A DNA stretch of 64,000 bases from Nocardia acididurans (GTDB lineage Bacteria; Actinomycetota; Actinomycetes; Mycobacteriales; Mycobacteriaceae): positions 682,001 to 746,000 of the forward strand of contig NZ_JAERRJ010000002.1 of assembly GCF_016741815.1 (NCBI RefSeq). The letters are read 5' to 3'. The notes beneath the pieces were generated by a model. That model saw only the letters and a list, made by a program, of their open reading frames with translations, made no database searches and was not told the origin of the DNA. Positions 54,318-63,462 of this stretch are shown here, piece by piece (the first letter of the stretch is position 1; each line of letters opens with the position of its first letter). Position numbers and translations under genes: made by a program.

Positions 54318-55193
54318 TCAGCGACGGGTATCCGCTTCGAGGGCCTGCCATCGCTTCAGGGCGAGGATTGTTCCGAGTTCTGTCCTGGCTGATGGGTTCT
54401 CGGCGTAGAAGGCGAGAAACTCGCAGAGTACGTTCCGGTCAACAGGGCAGCGAGGGCACTCCACCACGATCCGGCCCGCGACGCGTAGCGGGTCCAGATT
54501 CCAGATCCGCACAGGCTTGGCGCCGAGGCGCACGCCCGGTGGGAGGTCGTATGAACTCCAGTGCGTGGTGTCCGGACCAGCTATTTCGATTACCGGCACC
54601 CGCTCGAATGCGGGCCGCACCAGGGCAACGTCCTCCCAGCGCATGGATGTGCGCGAACTCCAGCCCTCATAGATGATCTCACCAGGGGTGAGAGCGATCC
54701 GGCCTGGGCGCAGCCGTCCGGCAAGCGCCAGTGCCGGTGCGGATGCGGCGAATACCCCCAGACCTATCAGCACCAGCACCAGAACGAAATGTGTTTGCCA
54801 GGCGGCGGCCGCGGTCTCGGCCGCCGCGCCGAGAAACAGCAGCGCGAACGACACCCACAAGGCTTGGAAGAGCCCGAAGCGCAGTGTCGAGCCGGGCACG
54901 ATCGTTGTCGGCGCCTCACCTTCGTGACCGGAGTCAGGTTTTGCACGACGTGCGATCCGCGGATCGGCCGAGACACCGAGTGCCAGCACGATCAACAGCG
55001 TGACCCCGAACAGGGCGACGTACTTCGATGCGACCTGCGCAGTGCTATCACCGCTGCGCCACATCGCAGTGGCAAGGACCGCGCACAACACCACCAGCGC
55101 GCCGACGAACACTATCGACACGACGAGCTTCCTCGCCTGGCCCGGTGGTTCCGGCCACCGGCGTTGATGCTCGCATTCGTCAGAAGATCGCAT
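54318..55193 (-). CDS. Membrane protein with PH-like domain
   Basis: A 291-residue protein with two membrane helices near the start (about 20-42 and 55-75) and two more (about 115-165). A C-terminal beta-rich domain follows, resembling bacterial PH domains (ALTPGEIIYEGW, SMRWEDVALV). I do not recognise a specific family. ATG 55193 overlaps the end of the preceding type VII-like gene by 14 bases, so the two are co-expressed. It could anchor, or protect against, the product of that gene; this is inference. Confidence 0.7.
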   Translation of the reverse strand: MRSSDECEHQRRWPEPPGQARKLVVSIVFVGALVVLCAVLATAMWRSGDSTAQVASKYVALFGVTLLIVLALGVSADPRIARRAKPDSGHEGEAPTTIVPGSTLRFGLFQALWVSFALLFLGAAAETAAAAWQTHFVLVLVLIGLGVFAASAPALALAGRLRPGRIALTPGEIIYEGWSSRTSMRWEDVALVRPAFERVPVIEIAGPDTTHWSSYDLPPGVRLGAKPVRIWNLDPLRVAGRIVVECPRCPVDRNVLCEFLAFYAENPSARTELGTILALKRWQALEADTRR

Positions 55194-56283
55194 TCCACGC
55201 CTTCGAAACGCCGCCACCGATCGCGGCACCTGTCCCTTCGACCGCATTCCAGCCTGCTTTGCCTGCAGCACCCAAGTTGAAGCCCTCCGTATACAGGGAA
55301 TCGACCGCACCCGATGTGAAAATGCCGACCGCGCCACCCACCACCGTTCCGGCGATGGCGCCAGCGACGGTTCCTGCGCCCGGCACGATCGAGCCGACCG
55401 CCGCGCCGACACCGGCGCCGGTGGCCATGCCCGCAGCCAGAGACGCACCGAACCCGGCGGCGCCGGAGACGATGGCCTGCTCGGGATCTTTACCGTTGTA
55501 GATGTCGTAGGCGATGCCGGCCACTGCCAGTGCCCCACCGACCCTCAGTCCGATTCGCGCGCCTTTAGCCTTGGCGTTCTCCGCAGCTTCGAGTGCCTCG
55601 CCGGCTTTGAGCATCTGTGTCCGTTGCCAGTCCACATCCCGGTACAACGTTGCTCGTGGTGTTCCCGCCGGAGCGTTCTTGGCTTCGATCAAGGTCTTCA
55701 GTGCGTCACTGGAGAGCAAGGCCGCGTTGGCCAGCAGTAGGGAGGAGTTCTTCAGGATCAACGCGCCGACCGCGCCGTTGACGAAGTCGCCGATGACAAT
55801 GAACCACTTGTCCTTGACATCGTTTTGCATGTTCGTCCAGGTGTTACCCCAGAAGCTCTCCTGCTGCCGGACCTGATTCGCATCCGTCACAGCCGTGTTG
55901 TAGGCGGTGACCTTGTCCTGGTCGGCGTCAGCCGCCGGTGCCTCGATAACCTGTTCCTTGACGACCAGCCCCGCCGTGGTGGCGTTCGTGCGGATGGTCG
56001 CCATTTCCGTCTGAGCCTGTTGCACCTGGCCGGCGAGGGCGTCGAGCTGCGTAGCGCACCCCTGGACCTCGATGACGAAATCGTCCACCTTGAGACACGT
56101 GTTGCGTGCCATGGTGGTGAACGCATCGCCAGTCTCGCCATCCCAACCCGACTCGGCCAGGTTTCTCACCTTGGCGAGATCGTCTGCAGAGGTTGTCAGC
56201 TGGGACCCTAGCGTGTCGCGCAGCCACCCGGCCACCGCACGAATACTGGCGGGATCGCCGTCGATCTTCGTATCGATCGACAT
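55180..56283 (-). CDS. WXG100-like N-domain protein with glycine-rich C-terminus
   Basis: A 367-residue protein. Residues ~1-110 form a WXG100/ESX-like helical hairpin with the turn WDG at 47-49. The middle (about 120-240) is helical. The C-terminus (about 250-345) is a Gly/Ala-rich hydrophobic stretch of the glycine-zipper type (GAGVGAAVGSIVPGAGTVAG). This layout recalls type VII secretion substrates or effectors with a membrane-active end. It follows an EspC-like gene by two bases and overlaps a membrane protein gene. No ESX ATPase or EccD genes are in the window. Confidence 0.75.
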   Translation of the reverse strand: MSIDTKIDGDPASIRAVAGWLRDTLGSQLTTSADDLAKVRNLAESGWDGETGDAFTTMARNTCLKVDDFVIEVQGCATQLDALAGQVQQAQTEMATIRTNATTAGLVVKEQVIEAPAADADQDKVTAYNTAVTDANQVRQQESFWGNTWTNMQNDVKDKWFIVIGDFVNGAVGALILKNSSLLLANAALLSSDALKTLIEAKNAPAGTPRATLYRDVDWQRTQMLKAGEALEAAENAKAKGARIGLRVGGALAVAGIAYDIYNGKDPEQAIVSGAAGFGASLAAGMATGAGVGAAVGSIVPGAGTVAGAIAGTVVGGAVGIFTSGAVDSLYTEGFNLGAAGKAGWNAVEGTGAAIGGGVSKAWNAIF

Positions 56284-56285
56284 GG

Positions 56286-56576
56286 TTACCCCTGTACCCA
56301 GGTCCGGCGTAGGAGGGCATCCGCAGTGGTGTCGTCCTGCTCTTTGTATTTCGCGGCGGCCTCGGTGACAGCAGCAGAGCTTGCCGCCATCCCCACCACA
56401 GCCTGTCCGGCGCTGTCGAGCAGCACCGATAAAACAGCCAGCACCGATGGTGTGACGATGCCGGCGTCCACGGTTTCGGGAGTCTTGCTGCTCGTTCCGT
56501 CGAGCTCCGTACTGGAGGTGCTGAGCGTCGTCGCGATGGTCGCGAGGGCGTTCTGATCGATATACAACTCAGCCAT
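56286..56576 (-). CDS. EspC-like type VII secretion target protein
   Basis: A 96-residue, wholly helical protein resembling the T7SS_ESX_EspC family (IDQNALATIATTLSTSSTEL; a conserved Ala/Ser/Thr-rich second helix). It probably pairs with the WXG-like protein encoded two bases downstream for co-secretion. ATG 56576 has GGAGGAG upstream. There is no signal peptide, as expected for type VII clients. Confidence 0.72.
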   Translation of the reverse strand: MAELYIDQNALATIATTLSTSSTELDGTSSKTPETVDAGIVTPSVLAVLSVLLDSAGQAVVGMAASSAAVTEAAAKYKEQDDTTADALLRRTWVQG

Positions 56577-57127
56577 GTACAGACGCTCCTCCAAGGAACA
56601 CCGACGCCACGATATCCCCGTAATCCGGTGCTCTGCCCTGCCTGTGGAAATTGCCCCCGAAATCACTCATTTGGCGGACGCTACCAGGTAACCAGCGAAG
56701 CCACATCAGCTGGTCAAGCCCTGGACCTGCAGGTCCAGAATTACGGCCATGTTGCCAGGAACAACACTGCAAAGCCCTCACCGGTGTCATCGAAGGGCCG
56801 CCCAGGCAGGTGATCGGGCCCTCGGCTGGCCGACCTCATTGAGATGCTCGCCTGGTAGGCATTACGCACAATGGCACAAGGTCCGCAAAGAGAATGGCCT
56901 GCGCGAACTCGGCCACATCACAGTCACCTCACCAGGCCGCAGTACTGAAATACCCTTCCTCTCTTGACCATTGGCCGCTTGCGCCGGGCCAAGGGAACTC
57001 GACGCCTCGGGCCGCTGGGCCTTCCACCTCGTCAAGGAGCATCCGCGAATTCACCCCCGCGCCTCACCATCACGCCGCGTGATCGGCTGCGGCACCGCAA
57101 CAGCGCCGATCGGTTTAGGCTCGATCG
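56577..57127. other. 551-base stretch without a supported gene
   Basis: Upstream of the EspC-like gene and of the LysE gene. Short open frames occur on both strands but none has a good ribosome site or protein-like composition. One 33-codon frame (56670 to 56569, minus strand, starting MSDFGGNF) ends inside the EspC-like start and could be a coupled leader; support is weak. The base composition is less GC-rich than the core genes around it, as expected for acquired DNA. Confidence 0.5.
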
Positions 57128-57757
57128 GTGTTTCACGCCCTGCTGTCATTCGCCGTCGTGGCGGGCCTGCTCACAATCGTCCCGGGCTTGGACACCGCGC
57201 TGGTCCTGCGCGCTGCGGTCACCCGAAGTCGTCGGCACGCCTTCGCGACAGCTCTCGGCATCGGATCAGGCACGCTGATCTGGGGTGCGGCCGCGGCGGC
57301 CGGGATCTCGGCAGTGCTGACCGCCTCGAACCTGGCCTACATGCTGCTGCGCATCGTCGGCGCGATCTACCTGATCTGGATGGGCGCCAGTATGCTGCGC
57401 GCCGCGCTCCGTCGTTCGCCAGCGACGATCCGATCGCCGGAAAACGACTCGGCGCGAACAGTTCTCGGCGCATGGGCCTGCGGCTTGGGAACCAACCTCC
57501 TCAACCCGAAGGTCGGCGTCTTCTACATGGCGATGATCCCTCAATTCATCCCACCCGACACGCCACAACTCCCGATGGGCATCGCACTGGCCGCCCTGCA
57601 CAATCTCGAAGGCATGCTCTGGTTCACTGCCATCATCCTCGCGGCCGGATCCGCCAAGTCCTGGTTTGATCGCGAGGAAGTGCGCCGGATCCTCGACGGT
57701 CTCACCGGAACCGTGCTCATCGCCTTCGGAGTGAAGCTCGCGTCCGACCGACGCTGA
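57128..57757 (+). CDS. LysE/RhtB family amino-acid exporter
   Basis: A 209-residue protein with about six helices. It begins with the LysE pattern (VVAGLLTIVPGLDTALVLRAA) and has GIGSGTLIWGAAAAAGI and GLGTNLLNPKVGVFYMAMIP. It exports amino acids or related compounds. The start is GTG 57128. No regulator is adjacent. Confidence 0.9.
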   Translation: MFHALLSFAVVAGLLTIVPGLDTALVLRAAVTRSRRHAFATALGIGSGTLIWGAAAAAGISAVLTASNLAYMLLRIVGAIYLIWMGASMLRAALRRSPATIRSPENDSARTVLGAWACGLGTNLLNPKVGVFYMAMIPQFIPPDTPQLPMGIALAALHNLEGMLWFTAIILAAGSAKSWFDREEVRRILDGLTGTVLIAFGVKLASDRR

Positions 57758-58038
57758 TCATCCCTTCGCGGATGTGGTGCCGGAGCGTCCGCAGGGATTT
57801 ATGGCGGCACCGGTCAGGCGCACCATCCGAGCCACGCGCCCTACAGTGGCGGGCACGACCTGGATCACAGCGCCACGATCGCGGTACCGAGTCGGTTTCG
57901 CCGACCACCGCACCTTCCCGGTGCTGCCCGCGACCGCGCCGTAACCGGCCGACGTGTTCTGCTGGCCGGTTCGAAACCCAGAAGCGACGCTCCCGTGCCT
58001 AATGGCCACATCGGTTCACCCGATTTACCGGGTAACTG
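57758..58038. other. Gap without a supported gene
   Basis: 281 bases between the LysE and AMIN-like genes. I see no convincing frame, RNA or strong hairpin. Confidence 0.5.
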
Positions 58039-58614
58039 ATGACTCTCTGCCGAAGGCTGGTGCGCGACATGCGTCGCATATTCTCGATCCTGGTCGCCCT
58101 CTCCGCACTCGTGCTCACCTTGCTGATACCGGTCGGCCAGGCGAGCGCGACGCCCTATTGCGGGATCGTGTGGGGTTCGCTCGAAAGGTCGAATCCGACC
58201 CACGGCACTTCCCCGCTGACGAACATCCGATCCGGCCGCCACGACTGCTTCGACCGCATGGTCCTCGACATCGCGGGCCCGGCTACCGGATACCTCGCCA
58301 CCTATGTCGATCAGGTCCACATGGACGCGTCCGGAGCGCCGGTTCCCTTGCGCGGCAGCGCTTTCCTCCAGGTGGTCGTGCACGCCCCCGCCTACGACAC
58401 CAACGGCAACTCCACCTACACCCCCGCCAATTTCAACGAGCTGACCAATGTCACCGGCTACGACACCTTCCGCCAGATCGCCTGGGCAGGTTCCTTCGAG
58501 GGCCAGACCACCATCGGCCTCGGTGTCCGCGCCCGCCTTCCCTTCCGGGTCTTCACCCTCGACGGCCCGAACAACGGCTCCCGCGTAGTCGTCGACGTCG
58601 CCCACCGCTGGTAG
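58039..58614 (+). CDS. Secreted AMIN-like domain protein
   Basis: A 191-residue protein with a signal peptide (basic start, hydrophobic core LVALSALVLTLLIPVG, cleavage after ASA near residue 37). A beta-rich domain of the actinobacterial AMIN-like family follows (FDRMVLDIAGPATGYLATYV, and FRVFTLDGPNNGSRVVVDVA at the end). AMIN domains bind cell-wall polymers, so an envelope role is likely. Later starts at 58060 (GTG) and 58069 (ATG) keep the signal peptide and cannot be excluded. Confidence 0.82.
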   Translation: MTLCRRLVRDMRRIFSILVALSALVLTLLIPVGQASATPYCGIVWGSLERSNPTHGTSPLTNIRSGRHDCFDRMVLDIAGPATGYLATYVDQVHMDASGAPVPLRGSAFLQVVVHAPAYDTNGNSTYTPANFNELTNVTGYDTFRQIAWAGSFEGQTTIGLGVRARLPFRVFTLDGPNNGSRVVVDVAHRW

Positions 58615-58756
58615 GCAGTCAGAGGCTGGGATGTGCGGCACCACCTTCGACAAGTCCGGTGGACCACCGTGCGTAGGTGACTTCCGGGATCATGGTGATC
58701 ACGTCGACCTGTTGGACGAGATCACGGGGAACCAATCCGGGCGGTAGGTTGAGGGC

Positions 58757-59203
58757 ATGCACGATAGCGTGACGGTCCGGATGGCGGCTCCTGCCGAGCA
58801 GATCTGGGAACTGGTCAGTGACATCACCAATACCGGGAAGTTCAGCCCGGAGACCTTCGCCGCCGAATGGGTCGGGGGTGCGACCGGTCCGGCGGTGGGG
58901 GCCAAGTTCCGGGGGCATGTGAATCGGAACGGGTGGGGGCTGAAGTATTGGACGGTGTGCCGGGTCATCGCGTGTGAGCCGGGGCGGGAGTTCGCGTTCA
59001 CGGTGCTGGGGCCGGGCGGGATCGCGGTGAATACGTGGCGTTATCGCTTCGAGCCGGTCGAGGGCGGGACCGAGGTGACCGAGTCGTTCCAGTTGGCGGC
59101 GTTGTTGCGGCCGTACTGGCTGATCGCGGGGCATTGGCGCGGGCGGACCAATCGCGAGGGTATGCGGGAGACGTTGAACCGCATCAAGGCTGTCGTCGAA
59201 TAG
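58757..59203 (+). CDS. SRPBCC family protein
   Basis: A 148-residue helix-grip protein with the polyketide-cyclase-like start VTVRMAAPAEQIWELVSDI, GAKFRGHV, and TEVTESFQL strands before a long C-terminal helix. It binds a hydrophobic ligand or acts as a cyclase or chaperone; the ligand is unknown. Convergent with a MarR gene. Confidence 0.88.
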   Translation: MHDSVTVRMAAPAEQIWELVSDITNTGKFSPETFAAEWVGGATGPAVGAKFRGHVNRNGWGLKYWTVCRVIACEPGREFAFTVLGPGGIAVNTWRYRFEPVEGGTEVTESFQLAALLRPYWLIAGHWRGRTNREGMRETLNRIKAVVE

Positions 59204-59227
59204 CGCTGCGGGGCGGCCGGATTCGCG

Positions 59228-59728
59228 TCAGGAGGGACGCGGGTAGGGGGCGATGTCGCGCAGGCGCTGACGGTGGATGCGCTGTAGTTCGCCTGCGCGG
59301 TGCAGGAAGCTCGCGATCATTTCGAGGTCGGCGGGGTCGTACCAGGTGTGCATCATCTTGTGGCCCTCGTCGTAGAGGGATGAGGTGAGTTCCTGTACGC
59401 GGCGGACAGCGAGGTCGGTGGCGACGACGATGACGCGGCGGCGGTCGGTGGGGTGCAGGGAGCGGGTGATGTAGCCCTGTTTCTCGAGGCGGTTGAGCAT
59501 GATGGTGGCGCCGGCCGCGGTGAGGCCGAGTCGTTCGGCCAGCACTCCGGGTGTGGCGGATTTTCCGTCGCCGAGCAGGACTATTTCGAGCGCACGTCGA
59601 TCGGTTTCGTTGACGCCGAGCAATCGGATCACTTCGCGGGTCAGGTCCTCGAGGGTGCCGTGGTAGAACTCCAGGGCCTTTCTGAGCTCGACGGCGATCC
59701 AATCGGGTTCGGTTGACATCGGATGCAC
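59228..59728 (-). CDS. MarR family regulator
   Basis: A 166-residue winged-helix regulator: recognition helix region ATPGVLAERLGLTAAGATIM, wing HPTDRRRVIVVAT, and flanking dimer helices. GTG 59728 or ATG 59719 are both possible starts; the only ribosome-like GGGAG is a little too close to one and too far from the other. Its target is unclear; the nearest genes are a convergent SRPBCC gene and a secreted protein gene. Confidence 0.88.
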   Translation of the reverse strand: MHPMSTEPDWIAVELRKALEFYHGTLEDLTREVIRLLGVNETDRRALEIVLLGDGKSATPGVLAERLGLTAAGATIMLNRLEKQGYITRSLHPTDRRRVIVVATDLAVRRVQELTSSLYDEGHKMMHTWYDPADLEMIASFLHRAGELQRIHRQRLRDIAPYPRPS

Positions 59729-59877
59729 GGGCTCCCAACCTCGGACACTTGAAACATGAAACCTCGCAACGGATCTCGCCTACCGTGGCTACGATTCGAT
59801 GGCCGATAGGATAGCGTGCACCACATCCTCCGGGAGGTGGACCGGGCTGCTGTGAACAGCCCGGTCCGGCCGGGTGA

Positions 59878-60498
59878 TCAGACGACGGATGTGGTGGTGA
59901 GGGTCGGGGAGGGGTTCGGGTAGCAGGCGGTGGCGACATTGCCGACGATCGCGACCTTGGTCGTCATCGTCATACCGGGGCTGGCGTAGCTGGTGCCCGC
60001 GTACTTGCTGGTGATGGGCGTTCCGGCGGCGCCGGCCGTGACGTTGATGGTCACCGCGGGCGGCGTGAAGGTGGTACCGCCCGCGATCGGCCCGGGCACG
60101 GTGAGCACGATGTTCCCGCCCGCGGTGCTGACGGTTCCGGCCACGGTGCCGCCGGAGACGGTGGCCGACACCAGCGTCGAGTTCGCCGGTACGGGCCAGG
60201 TCATCTTGAGGTTGCTGATGTTGGTCACGGTGAATCCGGAGGCCGAACTCGGCACCGAGGACGCGCCGGGTGTGAGCGTGATGGCCACCGCGGATCCGGA
60301 GGCCACCGAACTCGGCGCGGTGCCGTCGACCGAGGTGCTCATGCTCGACGTCTGGCCGATGCCGAAGATCGTGCCCTGGCAACTCCAGTTCATGCTGATT
60401 GCGGCCGCATTTGCCGGAGTCGCCGAACAGAAGACCGCGGCGAGTGCCATCGGAGCGACGATGCTGGTGCGCAGCAGCGCGGATGCGATCGATCTCAT
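59878..60498 (-). CDS. Secreted protein of unknown function
   Basis: A 206-residue protein with a signal peptide (about 1-32, ending ANA). The mature part is rich in Ser, Thr, Ala, Gly and Val, predicted all-beta, with one early and one late Cys (WSCQG and TACYPN) that may form a disulphide closing the domain. I do not recognise the family with confidence. ATG 60498 has GGAG six bases upstream, a clear start. It is probably a wall-associated or extracellular protein. Confidence 0.75.
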   Translation of the reverse strand: MRSIASALLRTSIVAPMALAAVFCSATPANAAAISMNWSCQGTIFGIGQTSSMSTSVDGTAPSSVASGSAVAITLTPGASSVPSSASGFTVTNISNLKMTWPVPANSTLVSATVSGGTVAGTVSTAGGNIVLTVPGPIAGGTTFTPPAVTINVTAGAAGTPITSKYAGTSYASPGMTMTTKVAIVGNVATACYPNPSPTLTTTSVV

Positions 60499-60777
60499 TA
60501 CTATCTCCAATTACGTGAAGCATCGGTACGATCCGGAATGTCGAGCCGTACCGCAAGGAACTAAAATGTAACCTGTTCACTTTGTGGGCGGGGCGGAAAT
60601 CGGAGATAACGTTTCAGCAACGACAACTCCGCCACTAGGCGTTTCGGTAGGTATTTATCCGGCGTTAAATATTCACCCTGGAAAGTTAATTTCACAAAGA
60701 CTTCGCAGCGATACACCCGACGACGAAATTCACCCGGAGAATCTGTTCCGGCTAATGCGAATGGGAAATCGCCACGA
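60499..60777. other. AT-rich gap without a supported gene
   Basis: 279 bases upstream of the secreted protein gene and downstream of the DUF2786 gene. Several stretches (around 60560-60600 and 60640-60700) are unusually AT-rich for this genome. It probably holds the secreted protein's promoter and leader; no clear gene is seen. Confidence 0.5.
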
Positions 60778-61851
60778 CTAGCGCTGCGTCCGGGAGATGT
60801 GGGCGCGGTCGGCGGCGGCACGGCCCGCATCCCAGCCGTCGGCGCTGCGGATGGTGATGCCGCGGTTACGGGATTGCGGGAACAGGGTCTCGAACGCGGC
60901 GTCGACGGCCAGCTGATGGGAGGCCAGGACCGGTAGCAGGCGTTCCGGGTCGGCGCTGTCGGCGATGGTCGCGGCGGTCGCCGCTTCGAGGCGTTCGCCG
61001 ATGCGCGTGGCGTAGGCGACCAGGAACGACTTTCGGAAGGTTCGGGTGCGGGCTTCGTCGGCCCCCGCCTGCATGTTGCCCGCCGCGATCATGGCGCGGG
61101 TGGCCTGGACCAGCAGGGAGGTGGCGAGCAGTTCCACCGCGTCCAGGTCGGTGTCGTCGCCGACGATGGTGACGAAACCCCAGGCGGAGGCGAAGATTGC
61201 TCGGCTGCGGTTGGCTGTGGCGACCACGTCGATCAGCAGGGCCTTGGCGTCGGTGTAGGGGGTGTCGAGCCAGATGCGGCGGGCGCCGGGCAGATCGGGG
61301 GCGAGGGTATCGGCTTCCAGTAGCACTCGGTCGAGCGCGTACTTGGTCATGAGTTCCTGGGCTTTGGCCGAAAGTGCTTCCGCCTCTTCGGGGAAGGAGG
61401 TGGACTCCGCCTTGGCCAGCAGGCCGCGGACTCGGCCCAGGACCTTCTCGTCGATGGGGTGATGGGCGTCGGAATGCGGGCGGGCGGTGCCGGGCAGGGG
61501 TCGGATGAGCTCCAGCTTCGGCAGCAGGAGCAGCAGGGCCAGGGATTCGATGACGGTGGTGAGGGCTTCGGCGGTCGTCAGCATGTGCTCGGCCGCCCAC
61601 TGAGCGAGGTGCGGGGTCGCGTCCGTCCACCAGGCGGTGGCGGACAGTGCCCGGATCTGCTCGTGCCGGGTCTCGTCGACGGTGGCGGGTGGATACGGAT
61701 GGATGTACGCGGCCATCGCGTCGGTCAGATACGACTGGGCGAAGGTATCGGCTCGGCGCAGCGATAGCTGGTGGATGTCCTCGGGCAGCCAGCCGTTGCG
61801 GAAAGCGGCCTGGATGATGCGCTGGGATGCCGTGTGCGCGGCGTACTGCAC
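60778..61851 (-). CDS. DUF2786 domain protein, uninterrupted part
   Basis: A 357-residue reading frame from a GTG. The DUF2786 motif is at about 133-175 (KVLGRVRGLLAKAESTSFPE and KAQELMTKYALDR), followed by a helical domain (about 185-300) typical of the family; its function is unknown. Coding sequence clearly continues upstream (GGSDFWEKLGSTSQPS...) with no ATG/GTG/TTG up to a TGA at 62068-62070. Before that TGA an ATG at 62094 reads MAEPNRKH in the same frame. The full protein would have about 438 residues. Confidence 0.78.
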   Translation of the reverse strand: MQYAAHTASQRIIQAAFRNGWLPEDIHQLSLRRADTFAQSYLTDAMAAYIHPYPPATVDETRHEQIRALSATAWWTDATPHLAQWAAEHMLTTAEALTTVIESLALLLLLPKLELIRPLPGTARPHSDAHHPIDEKVLGRVRGLLAKAESTSFPEEAEALSAKAQELMTKYALDRVLLEADTLAPDLPGARRIWLDTPYTDAKALLIDVVATANRSRAIFASAWGFVTIVGDDTDLDAVELLATSLLVQATRAMIAAGNMQAGADEARTRTFRKSFLVAYATRIGERLEAATAATIADSADPERLLPVLASHQLAVDAAFETLFPQSRNRGITIRSADGWDAGRAAADRAHISRTQR

Positions 61852-62094
61852 ATCGTCGAGCGGTAGGTCGCTGCCAGCCAGTTGCGTCGCGAAGCGTTGT
61901 GCGACACCGGAATCGCCTCGCGGGGTTTTGGCCCGCGCACCACGCTGGGCGGACTCGAGGGCGGCTGTCGCGATCGCTGCGGCGATATCTTCCTGGCTCG
62001 GCTGCGAGGTTGACCCCAGTTTCTCCCAGAAATCCGAGCCGCCCTGCCGAGCCCGCTGTTTGGCCGCTCAATGCTTGCGGTTCGGCTCAGCCAT
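61852..62094 (-). pseudogene. N-terminal part of the DUF2786 gene split by an in-frame TGA
   Basis: ATG 62094, eight codons (MAEPNRKH), TGA at 62068-62070, then AAKQRARQGGSDFWEKLGS and on, in the same frame, into the downstream gene. The basic run on both sides of the stop suggests an Arg codon (CGA) changed to TGA. Without read-through, translation could begin only at the GTG at 61851 and would lose 81 residues. Confidence 0.68.
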
Positions 62095-62254
62095 CGAGTT
62101 CACCGGGCGTCGAGTCGCCGTTGCCTGCCACTCGTCGACCCTATTTCACCTGGACGGCCCAACCGCGCAGAGGGTACTGCTGGGGGAATTCTCGGGGTTC
62201 GTGTAGGACCTGCGGGTGATGCGCGGCGGATGATGGCCGTGTGAATGTGCAGAT

Positions 62255-63406
62255 ATGACTTCGATGTTGCGGATTCGGCTGATGGTGGCGGGCGGAACGG
62301 CGATCGCATGCGCGCTCACCGCCTGTACCTCGGAAACGGATTCGACCGCGCCCCAGCCTGTTTCCGATGCCGGGCGGAGCGAGGTGCGAACGGCGCTGGA
62401 CGCGGCGGTGGCGGCCGGTTATGCGGGCGTGCAGGTGGTGGTGAGCGAGCAGGGCGGGCAGTGGGCCGCGTCCGCGGGCAAGGGGAATATCGAAACCGGC
62501 GCGGAATTCCCCGCCGACGCCCGGGTTCGGATCGGCAGCAATACCAAGACCTTCGTCGCCACCGTGGTGATGCAGTTGGTCGCCGAGGGCAAGGTGGAAT
62601 TGGACGCTCCGATCGAGCGGTATCTTCCCGGGGTGGTCCAGGGCGAGGGCGTCGACGGAAACCGCATCACGGTGCGAAACATCCTGCAGCACACCAGCGG
62701 TCTCCCCGAGTACCTCGAACTGCCGGAATTGAACAGCGGCGACGAGAGCCTGGTGTATAAGCATTTCGATGCCGCCGACATGGTCCGCAGCGCCCTCACC
62801 ACCATGTCCGCTCATTTCCCGCCCGGCGCGAAGGCCGAATACAGCAATACCAACTATCTGCTGGTCGGCATGCTGATCGAGAAGGTCACCGGCAACCCCT
62901 ACGCCGACGAGGTCACCCGCCGCATCACCGAACCGCTGGGCCTGCAAGCCACCTACGTCCCCGCCTGGGACGACTTGGGCATCCGAACACCCCACCCCCA
63001 GGGCTACGAGGTGGTCGACGGCCAGCGCATCGACATGACCCAATTCCCCACCTCGGTCGCCGGCGCCGCGGGCGCGATGGTTTCCACCGGCGCCGAGCTG
63101 AACCGCTTCTTCACCGCCCTCCTCTCCGGAAAGCTCCTCCCCCCAGCGCAATTGGCGGAGATGCGGCGCGACCCCAAACCCCTCACCAACCGGGCCGCCG
63201 GCATCGACTACGCGCTGGGCCTGGCTAAACTCACGGTCCCCTGCGGCAAAGAGGTGTGGGGCCACGGCGGCTCCATCCCCGGCTTCAAGACCTTCGACGG
63301 CGTCACCGCCGAAGGCCGCGCCGTAGCCGTCCTCGCCAACGAACGCACCGCCGACGCCACCCCCGCCCAGCACGTCTTCGACACCGCGATCTGCGCAATC
63401 CCCTGA
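62255..63406 (+). CDS. Class C beta-lactamase-like serine hydrolase, lipoprotein
   Basis: A 383-residue protein. The lipoprotein signal has Cys24 (ALTAC). The beta-lactamase/D-Ala-D-Ala carboxypeptidase fold has the SxxK motif S95-NTK, YSN as the second motif and HGGSIPG as the third. It acts on peptidoglycan peptides, beta-lactams or esters at the membrane surface; which one is unknown. ATG 62255 precedes a normal signal; ATG 62264 is also possible. Confidence 0.9.
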   Translation: MTSMLRIRLMVAGGTAIACALTACTSETDSTAPQPVSDAGRSEVRTALDAAVAAGYAGVQVVVSEQGGQWAASAGKGNIETGAEFPADARVRIGSNTKTFVATVVMQLVAEGKVELDAPIERYLPGVVQGEGVDGNRITVRNILQHTSGLPEYLELPELNSGDESLVYKHFDAADMVRSALTTMSAHFPPGAKAEYSNTNYLLVGMLIEKVTGNPYADEVTRRITEPLGLQATYVPAWDDLGIRTPHPQGYEVVDGQRIDMTQFPTSVAGAAGAMVSTGAELNRFFTALLSGKLLPPAQLAEMRRDPKPLTNRAAGIDYALGLAKLTVPCGKEVWGHGGSIPGFKTFDGVTAEGRAVAVLANERTADATPAQHVFDTAICAIP

Positions 63407-63462
63407 TCCACTCGAGTATTTCCCCCGTTCCACCACCCCGCCCCATCGCCAACGATTCACCT

